Below are positions 1 through 8,553 of a stretch of DNA of 64,000 nucleotides, piece after piece. The stretch is from NCBI RefSeq assembly GCF_041224415.1, contig NZ_JBGFFE010000013.1:18100-82099 (forward strand), given 5' to 3'. Below the pieces are notes generated by a model. It worked only from the letters and a program-made list of their open reading frames with translations, did no database searches and was not told the origin of the DNA. Position 1 is the first letter of the stretch; each line of letters opens with the position of its first letter. Position numbers and translations under genes: made by a program. The stretch comes from Clostridium_B lapidicellarium. GTDB lineage: Bacteria > Bacillota > Clostridia > Clostridiales > Clostridiaceae.

Positions 1-2
1 AT

Positions 3-1133
3 GGTGACAAGCTGTTAAAGAAAATAGGGAATACTTTGAGAAAAATGAAGATCGGAATGGTTTCGAGAACTGGCGGAGATGGTTTTTTACTTTTAAAACG
101 AGAAATAAATGGCAGAATAGAATTGGAGAATTTAGCTCAACATATAATCGACGACATAAGTGGTCTGTGGGTTTTTAGCGGAAATGAAGTTCTGGTTTCA
201 GTTAACATAGGAATAACAGTTTTTCCTAAAGACGGAAGAAAAGTTGCAAAGCTGCTAAGAAATGTGGATGTAGCATTGAATAGAGCTAAGTTGACAAGCA
301 AAAATTCATATGTAATATTTGAAAAGTACATGTACGATGAAATCTTGGAAAAGACGGAATTGGAAAGGGAATTGAGAAAAGCTTTAAAAAACAATGAATT
401 TATTTTGTATTATCAGCCCCAGGTTGATATCAAGACCCGGGACATAGTCGGCTTTGAAGCTTTGATTAGATGGGATAGCCCGAAATTAGGCTGGGTTATG
501 CCACAGAAGTTTATAAGTCTTGCCGAGGAAACAGGTCTCATAGTTCCCATAGGTGACTGGGTCCTCAAAACTGCCTGTATGCAAAATAAATTGTGGAAAA
601 ACAAAGGTTATTCTTATGATTTCATATCCGTAAATGTCTCTACGGTGCAGCTTAAAGATAATAATTTTATAGATACGGTTAGGGACACTTTGAAAGAAAC
701 GGGTTTGAAGCCTGAATGTCTGGAAGTGGAAATAACTGAAAGTGTTATGATGGAATCCTTTGACTGGAGTTTACAGGTGATAACTGAACTTAAGGATATG
801 GGGATAAAAGTGGCACTGGATGATTTTGGAAGCGGGTATTCTTCTTTAAATTATTTAAAAAGCATTCCAATCAATACTCTTAAAATTGACAAAACTTTTA
901 TAGACGGTATATGTAAAGGGTCCTATGAAAATATTATAACTGGAGAAATAATAGAACTTGCCCATAAAATGGAACTGGAAGTTGTAGCTGAGGGTGTGGA
1001 AATGGAAGAGCAGATCAGTTATTTAAAAGAGAAAAACTGCAATAAAATCCAGGGATATTATTTTGGAAAACCTATGCCTTCAGAATGTATAAATATGCTT
1101 TTAGAAGAGAAAAAAATCAAATTGGATAATTAG
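3..1133 (+). CDS. GGDEF/EAL cyclic-di-GMP protein, 5' end outside the window
   Basis: This is the C-terminal part of a cyclic-di-GMP turnover protein. The frame is open from base 3 and reads GDKLLKKIGNTLRK before the TTG at 36. That TTG is therefore internal, and the real start lies upstream of the window. The GGDEF part is degenerate: its signature reads RTGGDGF (bases 66-86), with Gly in place of the catalytic Glu. The EAL domain (from about base 390) looks complete, with GFEALIRW, EITES, DDFGSGYSS, LKIDKTFI and EGVE. I infer an active phosphodiesterase with an inactive or GTP-sensing cyclase domain. Any N-terminal sensor domain is not visible. Confidence 0.9.
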   Translation, partial: GDKLLKKIGNTLRKMKIGMVSRTGGDGFLLLKREINGRIELENLAQHIIDDISGLWVFSGNEVLVSVNIGITVFPKDGRKVAKLLRNVDVALNRAKLTSKNSYVIFEKYMYDEILEKTELERELRKALKNNEFILYYQPQVDIKTRDIVGFEALIRWDSPKLGWVMPQKFISLAEETGLIVPIGDWVLKTACMQNKLWKNKGYSYDFISVNVSTVQLKDNNFIDTVRDTLKETGLKPECLEVEITESVMMESFDWSLQVITELKDMGIKVALDDFGSGYSSLNYLKSIPINTLKIDKTFIDGICKGSYENIITGEIIELAHKMELEVVAEGVEMEEQISYLKEKNCNKIQGYYFGKPMPSECINMLLEEKKIKLDN

Positions 1134-1167
1134 ACTAATTCACGCGGTTATTGCCCTGGAAAAGCTA

Positions 1168-1196
1168 TTGACATTCCAAAAATTGTGCTTTATAAT
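1168..1196 (+). promoter_or_regulatory. Consensus sigma-A promoter
   Basis: TTGACA (1168-1173) and TATAAT (1191-1196) are separated by exactly 17 bases, which is the perfect housekeeping consensus. It lies about 50 bases upstream of a tRNA-Gln-like stretch, so transcription should start near 1203. Confidence 0.8.
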
Positions 1197-1245
1197 GTAA
1201 CTTACAATTACAAAAAATTCTATTATAAATATAAGTTTAAATTAT

Positions 1246-1290
1246 TGGGGTGTGGCCAAGTGGTAAGGCAGTGGATTTTGACCCATCCCA
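1246..1290 (+). pseudogene. Truncated tRNA-Gln(UUG)-like sequence
   Basis: The stretch begins TGGGGTGTGGCCAAGTGGTA and continues through GGATTTTGAC. This matches the acceptor 5' strand, D arm and TTG anticodon loop of bacterial tRNA-Gln. After the anticodon loop the match decays: one base seems to be missing, the anticodon stem cannot close, and no TTCGAAT T-arm follows. A short CATCCCAGCCA may be what remains of the 3' end after an internal deletion. It cannot be a working tRNA. The strong promoter in front and hairpin behind suggest it is still transcribed. A structured leader RNA for the downstream gene is an alternative. Confidence 0.6.
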
Positions 1291-1420
1291 GCCAGAGTTT
1301 TGTTAACTTTGTCTTATATGAACTATGAACTTTGGTAAACCACTATTTAACTGCATTTTAAATGATAAGAATGATTTATATGGATCATAAGATATTAATA
1401 TAAATAAAGAATTTTATTGC

Positions 1421-1457
1421 AGGAATTAGACTTATCATCTAATTCCTATTTATTTTT
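1421..1457 (+). terminator. Rho-independent terminator after the tRNA-like locus
   Basis: A perfect 10-bp stem (AGGAATTAGA / TCTAATTCCT, loop 1431-1437) is followed by a T-rich run. It closes a roughly 250-base transcription unit that starts at the promoter at 1168. Together they account for the gene-free stretch 1134-1488. Confidence 0.6.
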
Positions 1458-1488
1458 AAAAAGTAAATGAAAGGACGTTTGATTTAGC

Positions 1489-2841
1489 ATGGAAGTTACC
1501 TGGCAGGGTATAATATTCGAGGTAATGCTGATATTAATACTCACGGTGATTAATGCATTTTTTTCGGCCATAGAGATGGCTGTGGTTGCTTTGAATAGAA
1601 GCAGGATAAATTATTTAGCAGAACAGGGGGATAAAAAGGCAAAGATAATACTGAATCTATTAAAAGAACCTAATAATTTTTTGGCTACTATACAGGTGGG
1701 AATAACTCTTGCTGGTTTTTTTGCCAGTGCATTTGCAGCCACTACATTGTCCACGAGGTTTGCATCTTTTTTGGATAAGTTTAGTATCCCCTATAGTGAT
1801 AAGATATCTGTTATTGTGATTACGCTGTTGTTGTCATATGTCACTCTTGTATTTGGAGAATTACTCCCAAAGAGAATTGCACTTCAGAATTCAGAAAAAA
1901 TGTCTATGACATTTATAAAACCCATTTTATTCATAAGTAAATTGATGCTGCCCTTTGTGAAATTGTTATCTGGATCCACAACCATTCTAATGAAGCTGTT
2001 TAATATAAGTACAGAAGATATCGAAAATAAGGTATCTGAAGAGGAGATTAGATCTATGCTCGAAGAGGGTCAGGAAACAGGCGTGTTTAATCAATCCGAG
2101 AAAGAAATGATAGAGGGAGTCTTTAAATTTGACGATAAACTGGCCAAAGAGGTAATGACTCCCAGAACGGAAGTATTTGTCATAGACATAGACGATTTGA
2201 GTGCCGGTACGGTAGAAAGCATTGTTCAGGAAAAATATTCCAGAATACCCGTATATAAGGATGAAATAGACAATATAGTGGGAATACTTTATATTAAGGA
2301 TTTATTTGCCAAATTGATGAAAACTCCTGTGGAAGATATTGATATAGAATCAATGTTGAGAGCTCCTTATTTCGTGCCGGAAAACAAAAATATAGATGTA
2401 CTTTTTAAAGAGCTTCAGAGCACGAAAAATCATATGGCAATTTTGATCGATGAATATGGCGGATTTTCAGGAATTGTAACAATAGAGGATTTAATTGAAG
2501 AAGTGATGGGAAATATATTTGATGAATATGATGACAATGATCAGTATATAAATAAGATTGATCAGAACACTTATCTGGTAAGCGGGCTGTTGTCTATAGA
2601 TGAAGTAAATGAATTTTTGAATCTCAACTTAAAATCGGAGAACTCAGATACGATAGGTGGGTTTGTAGTAGAACTCTTGGGAAGTATTCCTAAAGAGGGG
2701 GAAGATAATACTGTAGAATATGGAGATGTCACTTTTAAAGTAGAAAAAGTAGATGAAAAGAGAATAGAAAATTTGAAAATATATATTCCCAAAAAAATAA
2801 GTTCTCAAAATTGCCCGAAGAAGATAGAAGAATCGAATTGA
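1489..2841 (+). CDS. Hemolysin C/CNNM-family membrane protein with CBS pair
   Basis: This 450-residue protein has the TlyC/CorC architecture. A DUF21/CNNM transmembrane domain covers roughly residues 1-190, with several hydrophobic segments. A CBS pair follows (about 205-330, including VMTPRTEV and HMAILIDEYGG), then a C-terminal CorC_HlyC domain (about 345-435). Family members are linked to magnesium or other divalent cation efflux, although many are annotated hemolysins without proof. The ATG follows an AAAGGACG site. It lies directly downstream of the tRNA-like transcription unit. Function here is inferred from the family. Confidence 0.88.
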   Translation: MEVTWQGIIFEVMLILILTVINAFFSAIEMAVVALNRSRINYLAEQGDKKAKIILNLLKEPNNFLATIQVGITLAGFFASAFAATTLSTRFASFLDKFSIPYSDKISVIVITLLLSYVTLVFGELLPKRIALQNSEKMSMTFIKPILFISKLMLPFVKLLSGSTTILMKLFNISTEDIENKVSEEEIRSMLEEGQETGVFNQSEKEMIEGVFKFDDKLAKEVMTPRTEVFVIDIDDLSAGTVESIVQEKYSRIPVYKDEIDNIVGILYIKDLFAKLMKTPVEDIDIESMLRAPYFVPENKNIDVLFKELQSTKNHMAILIDEYGGFSGIVTIEDLIEEVMGNIFDEYDDNDQYINKIDQNTYLVSGLLSIDEVNEFLNLNLKSENSDTIGGFVVELLGSIPKEGEDNTVEYGDVTFKVEKVDEKRIENLKIYIPKKISSQNCPKKIEESN

Positions 2842-2926
2842 CTTTTGGAAAGTTAGGCGGAGGGCTCTTTAAATAAGGGTATCTCTGCCTATTGGTATAC
2901 AGAATATATAAAAAAGGGGTAATAAT

Positions 2927-4111
2927 ATGAGTTTAGACAAAATGTTTTTTGAAAAGTTTTTAAAAAATTTGTTTTCGGATACTGTTAAAGTGAGGTATTG
3001 GGACGGCACAGAAGAAAAGTATGGAGAAGGACAGGAAAAATTCAAGATATATATAAATAAAGATATACCTAATAAAGACATCGTAAGAGATCCCTTTCTC
3101 ACTTTGGGAGAAGCTTATATGGATAAAACGCTGGATTTTGATGGAAATGTCAGAGAAATAATAGAATCTATATATAAGAACAAAGAAAGCTTTTTACATA
3201 AAGCGGACAGCTTTTCAAAAATATACAAGGTTCTTCCAAATACTTTAAAGAAAAGCAAAAAAGACGTGCAGTATCATTATGATTTGGGAAATGATTTTTA
3301 CAGTCTCTGGCTGGATAAAACCATGACCTATTCTTGTGCTTATTTTAAAAATGAAAATGATTCTATATATGATGCCCAGGTGAACAAAGTAAATTACATA
3401 TTGAAAAAGCTCAATTTAAAAGAGGGACAGAGGCTTCTGGATATAGGATGCGGTTGGGGAGAGCTTGTAATTGAAGCTGCCAAAAAATATGGAGTAAATG
3501 CACTGGGAGTAACTTTAAGCAAAGAACAGTTCAAAAAAGCTTCTGAAAAGGTCAGGGAAAATAATCTGGAGGGAAAAGTTGAAATAAAATTGATGGATTA
3601 CAGGGAGCTTGTAGGAAAAACAGATAAGTTTGACAGAATAGTTAGCGTAGGAATGATTGAACATTCAGGCAGAAAAAATTTGCCCGTTTATATGAAGGAT
3701 GTTAGAGACATGTTGAAGGAAAGCGGTGTATCTCTTTTACATTGTATTACTGCACAAAAGGAAGGCGAGGCAAACGAATGGATAAAGAAATACATATTTC
3801 CAGGAGGATACATTCCATCTATAAGGGAGTTAGTAAGTTTAATGGCGGACAATGATCTTCACCTGGTAGATGCAGAGAGCCTTAGGCTTCACTATTACAT
3901 GACATTGAAATGCTGGGCTGAAAATTTTGAAAATAACCTGGATGAGATAAAGAAAATTAAAGATGATAGATTTATTAGAATGTGGAGACTTTATCTAAAT
4001 GCCTGCGCGGCATCTTTTCATTATGGAGTGGTGGATATACACCAATTCCTGTTTACCAAGGGTCTTAATAATGAACTTCCCATGACAAGGGATTATTTAT
4101 ATAAAGATTGA
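2927..4111 (+). CDS. cfa: Cyclopropane-fatty-acyl-phospholipid synthase
   Basis: The enzyme transfers a methylene from S-adenosylmethionine to cis double bonds of membrane phospholipid acyl chains. The 394-residue length is usual for the family. The SAM site LDIGCGWGE lies at residues 171-179, and the conserved HYDLGNDFYSLWLD block at 117-130. EHSGRKN and the C-terminal FHYGVVDIHQF also match the family. The ATG is preceded by AAAAAGGGG. A terminator follows at 4124, so it is probably transcribed alone or with the gene before it. Confidence 0.92.
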   Translation: MSLDKMFFEKFLKNLFSDTVKVRYWDGTEEKYGEGQEKFKIYINKDIPNKDIVRDPFLTLGEAYMDKTLDFDGNVREIIESIYKNKESFLHKADSFSKIYKVLPNTLKKSKKDVQYHYDLGNDFYSLWLDKTMTYSCAYFKNENDSIYDAQVNKVNYILKKLNLKEGQRLLDIGCGWGELVIEAAKKYGVNALGVTLSKEQFKKASEKVRENNLEGKVEIKLMDYRELVGKTDKFDRIVSVGMIEHSGRKNLPVYMKDVRDMLKESGVSLLHCITAQKEGEANEWIKKYIFPGGYIPSIRELVSLMADNDLHLVDAESLRLHYYMTLKCWAENFENNLDEIKKIKDDRFIRMWRLYLNACAASFHYGVVDIHQFLFTKGLNNELPMTRDYLYKD

Positions 4112-4123
4112 ATTTAACAGTGT

Positions 4124-4156
4124 AAAATCAGGGCCGTTATCTGCTCTGATTTTTTC
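4124..4156 (+). terminator. Rho-independent terminator after cfa
   Basis: AAAATCAGGGC pairs with GCTCTGATTTT across an 8-base loop and runs into a T tract. It lies just past the cfa stop codon. Confidence 0.75.
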
Positions 4157-4190
4157 TGTAATGTTAATTTGAGAGAAGGAGCTGGTGTAT

Positions 4191-4853
4191 GTGAACATAG
4201 AGGCGGTTATTTTTGACATGGATGGGGTTATAATAGACAGTGAGCCGCTTCACAGGAAACTGGACGATGTCTTGCTGTCTCAATATGGTATAAAGGTAAG
4301 TAAAGAGGAACAGCTTGGTTTTATAGGTGTTACCAGCTGCTGTAAGTGGGAGAGAATCAAGAGAAAGTATAATTTGTCTGTCCCTGTGGAAGAATTGATA
4401 AAAAAAGATAGAAAGCTTTACCTGGATAGTTTGAAAAAAGACAAGAATATAGAACCTATAAAAGGAGTGGATAAATTCATAAAATTTTTCTACGAGAGAA
4501 ATTTGAAATTGGCGATAGCTTCATCTTCTCCTAGAAATGTTATAGAAATTGTCATTGGAAAGTTTGAACTGGAAAAATATTTTTATAAGATTATTTCAGG
4601 TGATGACGTTAAAAACAGCAAACCTTCACCGGATATATTTTTAAAAGCTGCGGAACTTTTGAAAGTGAAACCGAGCCGCTGTATGGTCGTAGAGGATTCA
4701 AAAAATGGAATAGAGGCCTCAAAAAATGCAGGAATGTACTGCACGGCTTTTAGGAATTTAAATTCCGGCAATCAAGAATTGACGAAAGCAGATTTGATTG
4801 TCGATTCTTTTGATTATGCGTTAAGATGGTTTGCCAATGTTAAAAGTGAGTAA
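4191..4853 (+). CDS. HAD-superfamily hydrolase, beta-phosphoglucomutase-like
   Basis: This is a HAD subfamily IA phosphatase or mutase. The nucleophile motif FDMDGVIIDSEP lies at the N-terminus, ASSSPRNV is motif II, SKPSPDIF carries the motif III lysine, and VVEDSKNGIEA is motif IV. Length is about 220 residues. Two GTG codons compete for the start. AAGGAG at 4176-4181 is 9 bases from GTG 4191 but only 3 from GTG 4185, so I prefer 4191. The substrate cannot be read from sequence. It probably shares a transcript with the next gene, 15 bases downstream. Confidence 0.82.
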   Translation: MNIEAVIFDMDGVIIDSEPLHRKLDDVLLSQYGIKVSKEEQLGFIGVTSCCKWERIKRKYNLSVPVEELIKKDRKLYLDSLKKDKNIEPIKGVDKFIKFFYERNLKLAIASSSPRNVIEIVIGKFELEKYFYKIISGDDVKNSKPSPDIFLKAAELLKVKPSRCMVVEDSKNGIEASKNAGMYCTAFRNLNSGNQELTKADLIVDSFDYALRWFANVKSE

Positions 4854-4868
4854 TGGAGAGGTGATATT

Positions 4869-5348
4869 TTGAAGAGCGGGAAATATAAAAAAGTATGCGG
4901 TATAATTTCGGTAATTTTACTTGCGGCAATATGTTTTGGAGTTTATGAATACAAGATAGCTGGGCATAATAGCAGTGGAGAGAATACAGCTTACAGGGCA
5001 AAAACGGATAAAAAAACAGGCCAGGAAACAAGTTATGGAAAAAGTACTTATACTGATAATGGAAACACTGTAAAAAACAAAAATAGGATTTCCAGCACTT
5101 CACAAAAAAATATTACGACAGAGCAGGCAGTGAAGAAGGCTGCAGAATGTTATGAAAATAAGAATGAGAATACTAGATTCGTATTTGATCATGAAGACGT
5201 AAGAGATAATGTGCCCTATTATGTTATACAGGTTTTTGACAGTATGGAAGATCATTCTGCCACCAGTGATTGGTATTATATAAACGAAAAAAACGGTAGG
5301 GCGTATAAATTGGACCTGGGTCAGAATAGACTCATTCCCGTAAATTAA
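4869..5348 (+). CDS. Membrane-anchored or secreted hypothetical protein
   Basis: I do not recognise the family with certainty. The 159-residue protein has a basic N-terminus and a single hydrophobic segment (residues about 9-26) serving as signal or anchor. A low-complexity K/T/S/N-rich linker follows (30-85), then a C-terminal domain of about 75 residues (ITTEQAVKKAAE ... YYVIQVFDS ... WYYINEKNG). That domain resembles small PepSY-like or YkyA-like extracytoplasmic folds. It starts at TTG 4869 after GGAGAGG. Its last 17 bases overlap the 3' end of the convergent deacetylase gene. Confidence 0.6.
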   Translation: MKSGKYKKVCGIISVILLAAICFGVYEYKIAGHNSSGENTAYRAKTDKKTGQETSYGKSTYTDNGNTVKNKNRISSTSQKNITTEQAVKKAAECYENKNENTRFVFDHEDVRDNVPYYVIQVFDSMEDHSATSDWYYINEKNGRAYKLDLGQNRLIPVN

Positions 5349-6096
5349 TACTTGATTTTGACACCCTGAAATGGTACTCAGGAGTATATTTTGTGATGGC
5401 TTTGAATTCATATCCCAGGTCTTTGTAGTAATTGATTATTTTGGGCAGTACCTCGCAGGTGTTTTTATTCCGGCTGTCACAGTGGGCAAGAAGAAATATT
5501 TTATTGGGATTGACACATTTTTCTGTACCTTCCCTGTATAACTTGTCGACAGGTGTTTTGTAATCTATGCCGTCTGATAAACATAGGTTCCAGTCGTATA
5601 CCCTGTATCCGAGAGAATGTAATCTTTCCAGAAAATTTTCATTCAAATGCCCTTTGCTTCCAGTTGGAAATCTTATTATTTTTGGTGCGAATCCCAGGAC
5701 ACTTTTTAATTCTTCACTGGTTTTATTCATCTCATTTATAAATGAATCTTCATTTGAATATATTTTGCTGCACCTGTGGGTATAGGTATGCAGCCCTATG
5801 CTGTGCCCTTCATTGTAGATTCTCCTCAATGTTTTTTCATTGTCACTTATTTTATAACCTATTACAAAGAATGTGGCTTTAACATTTTTTTCTTTTAGTA
5901 TGTCGAGTATTTTGTTGGTGATTTCAGTGCTGGGGCCGTCGTCAAAAGTAAGGTATATCATTTTATTCCTGTAGGATGAATCCGGAATATTCCCTTCGGA
6001 AGGTGAATCCACTGCGGCAGATCCTGCATAAGTTGTGCAGCTTAGTGTTATATATATGGCACACAACACAATTGATAAAATGTGTCTTATTTTCAT
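5332..6096 (-). CDS. Polysaccharide deacetylase (NodB domain), secreted
   Basis: This 254-residue carbohydrate esterase 4 protein has an N-terminal signal or anchor (about residues 4-24). The NodB motifs are MIYLTFDDGPS (catalytic Asp and metal Asp), SIGLHTYTH (metal His pair) and IIRFPTGS in place of the usual R-P-P-Y-G. Family members remove N-acetyl or O-acetyl groups from peptidoglycan or other glycans outside the membrane. The ATG follows AAGGAGG. The altered third motif makes substrate prediction weaker. It converges on the upstream hypothetical gene with a 17-base overlap. Confidence 0.87.
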   Translation of the reverse strand: MKIRHILSIVLCAIYITLSCTTYAGSAAVDSPSEGNIPDSSYRNKMIYLTFDDGPSTEITNKILDILKEKNVKATFFVIGYKISDNEKTLRRIYNEGHSIGLHTYTHRCSKIYSNEDSFINEMNKTSEELKSVLGFAPKIIRFPTGSKGHLNENFLERLHSLGYRVYDWNLCLSDGIDYKTPVDKLYREGTEKCVNPNKIFLLAHCDSRNKNTCEVLPKIINYYKDLGYEFKAITKYTPEYHFRVSKSSINLRE

Positions 6097-6225
6097 TTTG
6101 AAATCCTCCTTGTTTTACTTCTTCGATTAGTATATGCCCTTATTATTTTTTTATAAGTATGATAATATTGTTATGTTAATTCTATTATTTTTTGATTATT
6201 TTACATATGTAAGGAGTGGACAGTA

Positions 6226-7362
6226 ATGGAAGTTTATTTTGACAATAGTGCTACGACAAGGCCATATGCTGAAGTGGTGAGTTCAATGGCAGATACTATG
6301 AAAAACTATTATGGAAATCCTTCTTCAGCTTATTCCCTTGGATTAAAAGCGGAACTTAAAATGAATGATAGCAGAAATACAATTGCAAATACTTTAAATT
6401 GTGATGGAGATGAGATAGTATTTACATCTGGAGGAAGTGAGAGCAATAATTTTTTGATAAGAGGTTTTGCAAAGCCCGGGAACGAAATTATAACTACCAA
6501 GATAGAGCATCCCAGCGTTTTGAATACTTGTAGGGCTCTGGAAAAGTGCGGAGTCAAGGTTACATATCTTGATGTGGACAGCAGCGGACGTATTGATATT
6601 GATCAGCTTGAAAAAAATATAAACAAACAAACCCAGCTGGTCAGCATAATGCATACGAACAATGAAATTGGCACAGTCCAGTATATTGAAGATATAGGAA
6701 AGCTCATAAAGGAAAAGAGCGGTAGGATAAAATTTCATGTAGATGCGGTTCAGGCATACGGAAAATACGATATAGACGTTAAAAAAATGCACATAGATCT
6801 GCTGTCTGTCAGCGGCCATAAGATACACGGACCTAGAGGAATCGGAATCGCCTACGTGAGAAAAGGTCTAAAACCAAGACCTTTGATATACGGAGGCGGA
6901 CAGGAGAAGGGCCTTAGATCGGGTACGGAAAATTTAGCCGCCATTGTGGGGCTTGCAAAAGCTGCTGAAAAAATATATGAAAATAGAGATAAAAATTTTC
7001 ACCATACAGCTGAGGTAAAAAGATATTTCATGGAAAAACTCGCTGGCATGGATGGGGTTAAAATAAACAGCAGTGGAGCGGAGTATTCACCCTATGTACT
7101 GAGTGTTTCATTTATAGGTGTCAGAGGAGAAGTACTGCTTCATATGATGGAAGAAAAAGGTATTTATGTTTCCACGGGTTCCGCTTGCTCTGCTAAGAGC
7201 AGTAAAAACAGTCACGTACTGGAAGTTATTGGATTGCCCCAAGACTATATAAAAGGTACTATAAGATTTAGTTTTGGAGAAGATAATTCAAAAGAAGAAG
7301 TGGACTATACTGTGGATGTGCTTGACAAATCTTTAAAATTTTTAAGGAGAGTAGGTAAATGA
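6226..7362 (+). CDS. Cysteine desulfurase (NifS/IscS type) paired with thiI
   Basis: This PLP enzyme removes sulfur from cysteine and hands it on as a persulfide. The PLP lysine is in SVSGHKIHGPRG and the persulfide cysteine in STGSACSAKSS. EIVFTSGGSESNN and HVDAVQAYGK are typical class V motifs. Length is 378 residues. The gene overlaps thiI by four bases (ATGA), so its main job is probably sulfur supply for tRNA 4-thiouridine. A separate desulfurase, SufS, is encoded at 16317. The ATG follows AAGGAG. Confidence 0.93.
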   Translation: MEVYFDNSATTRPYAEVVSSMADTMKNYYGNPSSAYSLGLKAELKMNDSRNTIANTLNCDGDEIVFTSGGSESNNFLIRGFAKPGNEIITTKIEHPSVLNTCRALEKCGVKVTYLDVDSSGRIDIDQLEKNINKQTQLVSIMHTNNEIGTVQYIEDIGKLIKEKSGRIKFHVDAVQAYGKYDIDVKKMHIDLLSVSGHKIHGPRGIGIAYVRKGLKPRPLIYGGGQEKGLRSGTENLAAIVGLAKAAEKIYENRDKNFHHTAEVKRYFMEKLAGMDGVKINSSGAEYSPYVLSVSFIGVRGEVLLHMMEEKGIYVSTGSACSAKSSKNSHVLEVIGLPQDYIKGTIRFSFGEDNSKEEVDYTVDVLDKSLKFLRRVGK

Positions 7363-8501
7363 AAAAGTTGCTGCTTGTGAAATGTGCTCCGGAAATATTC
7401 CTGAAAGGATTGAATAAAGGAAAATTTGAGAGAAAGTTAAAAAATAATATAAAAAATGTTTTTAAGGACACTGATTATTCTTTTGTGGTGGATCAGGGAA
7501 GATGGTTTATAGAATGTGATGATTTGAAGAGAGGCATAAAAAGGCTTAAGAACGTATGTGGGATATCAGAAATATGTGTAGTGGATGAAGTAGATTCCAA
7601 CATGGAAAGCATCGAGTCGCAGGCTCTTGAAAATTCCATGGAAAATGAAGGTAAAACTTTTAAAGTTGTGACAAAAAGGGCAAATAAAAAATTTCCTCAA
7701 ACTTCCATGGATGTAAGTAGGGAGGTCGGAGCCTATATACTTCAGAATACACATGGATTATCTGTTGATGTAAGAAAACCTGATTTTTTTGTAAATATAG
7801 AGATAAGAGATAAAACCTATGTATATTCAAGGAGAATCAAGGGTATAGGGGGAATGCCCTATGGTACTAACGGCAGTACCATGCTTTTGCTTTCAGGCGG
7901 CATAGATTCTCCGGTGGCAGGTTATATGATGGCGAGAAGGGGAGTACGTTTGAATTATGTATATTTTCACAGCCACCCTTATACCAGCGAAAGGGCCAAG
8001 GAAAAAGTCAAGGAATTGGCTGGCGTATTGAAAAAATATACGGGGAGTGTAAATCTCTATGTGGTTCCCTTCACAAAAATACAGATGGGTATTATTGAAA
8101 ATTGCAGGGAAGATGAATTGACTATAATAATGAGGAGATTTATGATGAGAGTAGCCTGTGATTTGGCTGCCAGGTACGGTATAGATTCCGTGACTACAGG
8201 AGAAAGTATAGGTCAGGTTGCAAGCCAGACCATGGAGAGCCTTGTCGTAAGCAATGATGCGGCGGACAGACCTGTGTTCAGGCCCCTCATAGCCATGGAT
8301 AAAGTGGATATAATGGATGTGGCGAGGAAAATTGGTACTTATGAAATTTCAATACTTCCCTATGAAGACTGCTGTACCATTTTTGTACCCAAGCATCCCA
8401 AAATTAAACCGAGGCTTGAGGAGATAAAGAAGGCGGAAAGTGTTCTGGATATAGATGCTCTTGTAGGAGAGGCTATAGAAAATACCGAATTTTTTAATTG
8501 A
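7359..8501 (+). CDS. thiI: tRNA 4-thiouridine synthase ThiI, rhodanese-less form
   Basis: ThiI adenylates uridine 8 of tRNA and inserts sulfur. A ferredoxin-like/THUMP region covers about residues 1-165. The PP-loop LLLSGGIDSPVAGYMMARRG lies near residue 178, and the conserved ATYGIDSV-like and TGESIGQVASQT segments follow. At 380 residues it lacks the C-terminal rhodanese domain of the E. coli enzyme, which is usual in Firmicutes. It is translationally coupled to the desulfurase through an ATGA overlap. Confidence 0.93.
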   Translation: MKKLLLVKCAPEIFLKGLNKGKFERKLKNNIKNVFKDTDYSFVVDQGRWFIECDDLKRGIKRLKNVCGISEICVVDEVDSNMESIESQALENSMENEGKTFKVVTKRANKKFPQTSMDVSREVGAYILQNTHGLSVDVRKPDFFVNIEIRDKTYVYSRRIKGIGGMPYGTNGSTMLLLSGGIDSPVAGYMMARRGVRLNYVYFHSHPYTSERAKEKVKELAGVLKKYTGSVNLYVVPFTKIQMGIIENCREDELTIIMRRFMMRVACDLAARYGIDSVTTGESIGQVASQTMESLVVSNDAADRPVFRPLIAMDKVDIMDVARKIGTYEISILPYEDCCTIFVPKHPKIKPRLEEIKKAESVLDIDALVGEAIENTEFFN

Positions 8502-8505
8502 AGTT

Positions 8506-8553
8506 AAAAAAATGAATGCTGCAAAAAAACAGTTTTGCGGCATTCATTTTTTA
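8506..8553. terminator. Bidirectional terminator between thiI and the protease gene
   Basis: AAAAAATGAATGCTGCAAAA pairs with TTTTGCGGCATTCATTTTTT, giving a long stem with A and T runs on both sides. It can stop thiI on the plus strand and the protease on the minus strand. It touches the protease stop codon. Confidence 0.85.

Noticed and set aside
36..38. TTG as start of the first gene
   Set aside because: The same frame is open to base 3 and encodes typical GGDEF sequence (GDKLLKKIGNTL), so the gene is cut by the window edge.
1246..1420. Intact tRNA-Gln split by a group I intron
   Set aside because: No 3' tRNA half with a T arm is found before the terminator, and the interval is too short for a group I intron core.
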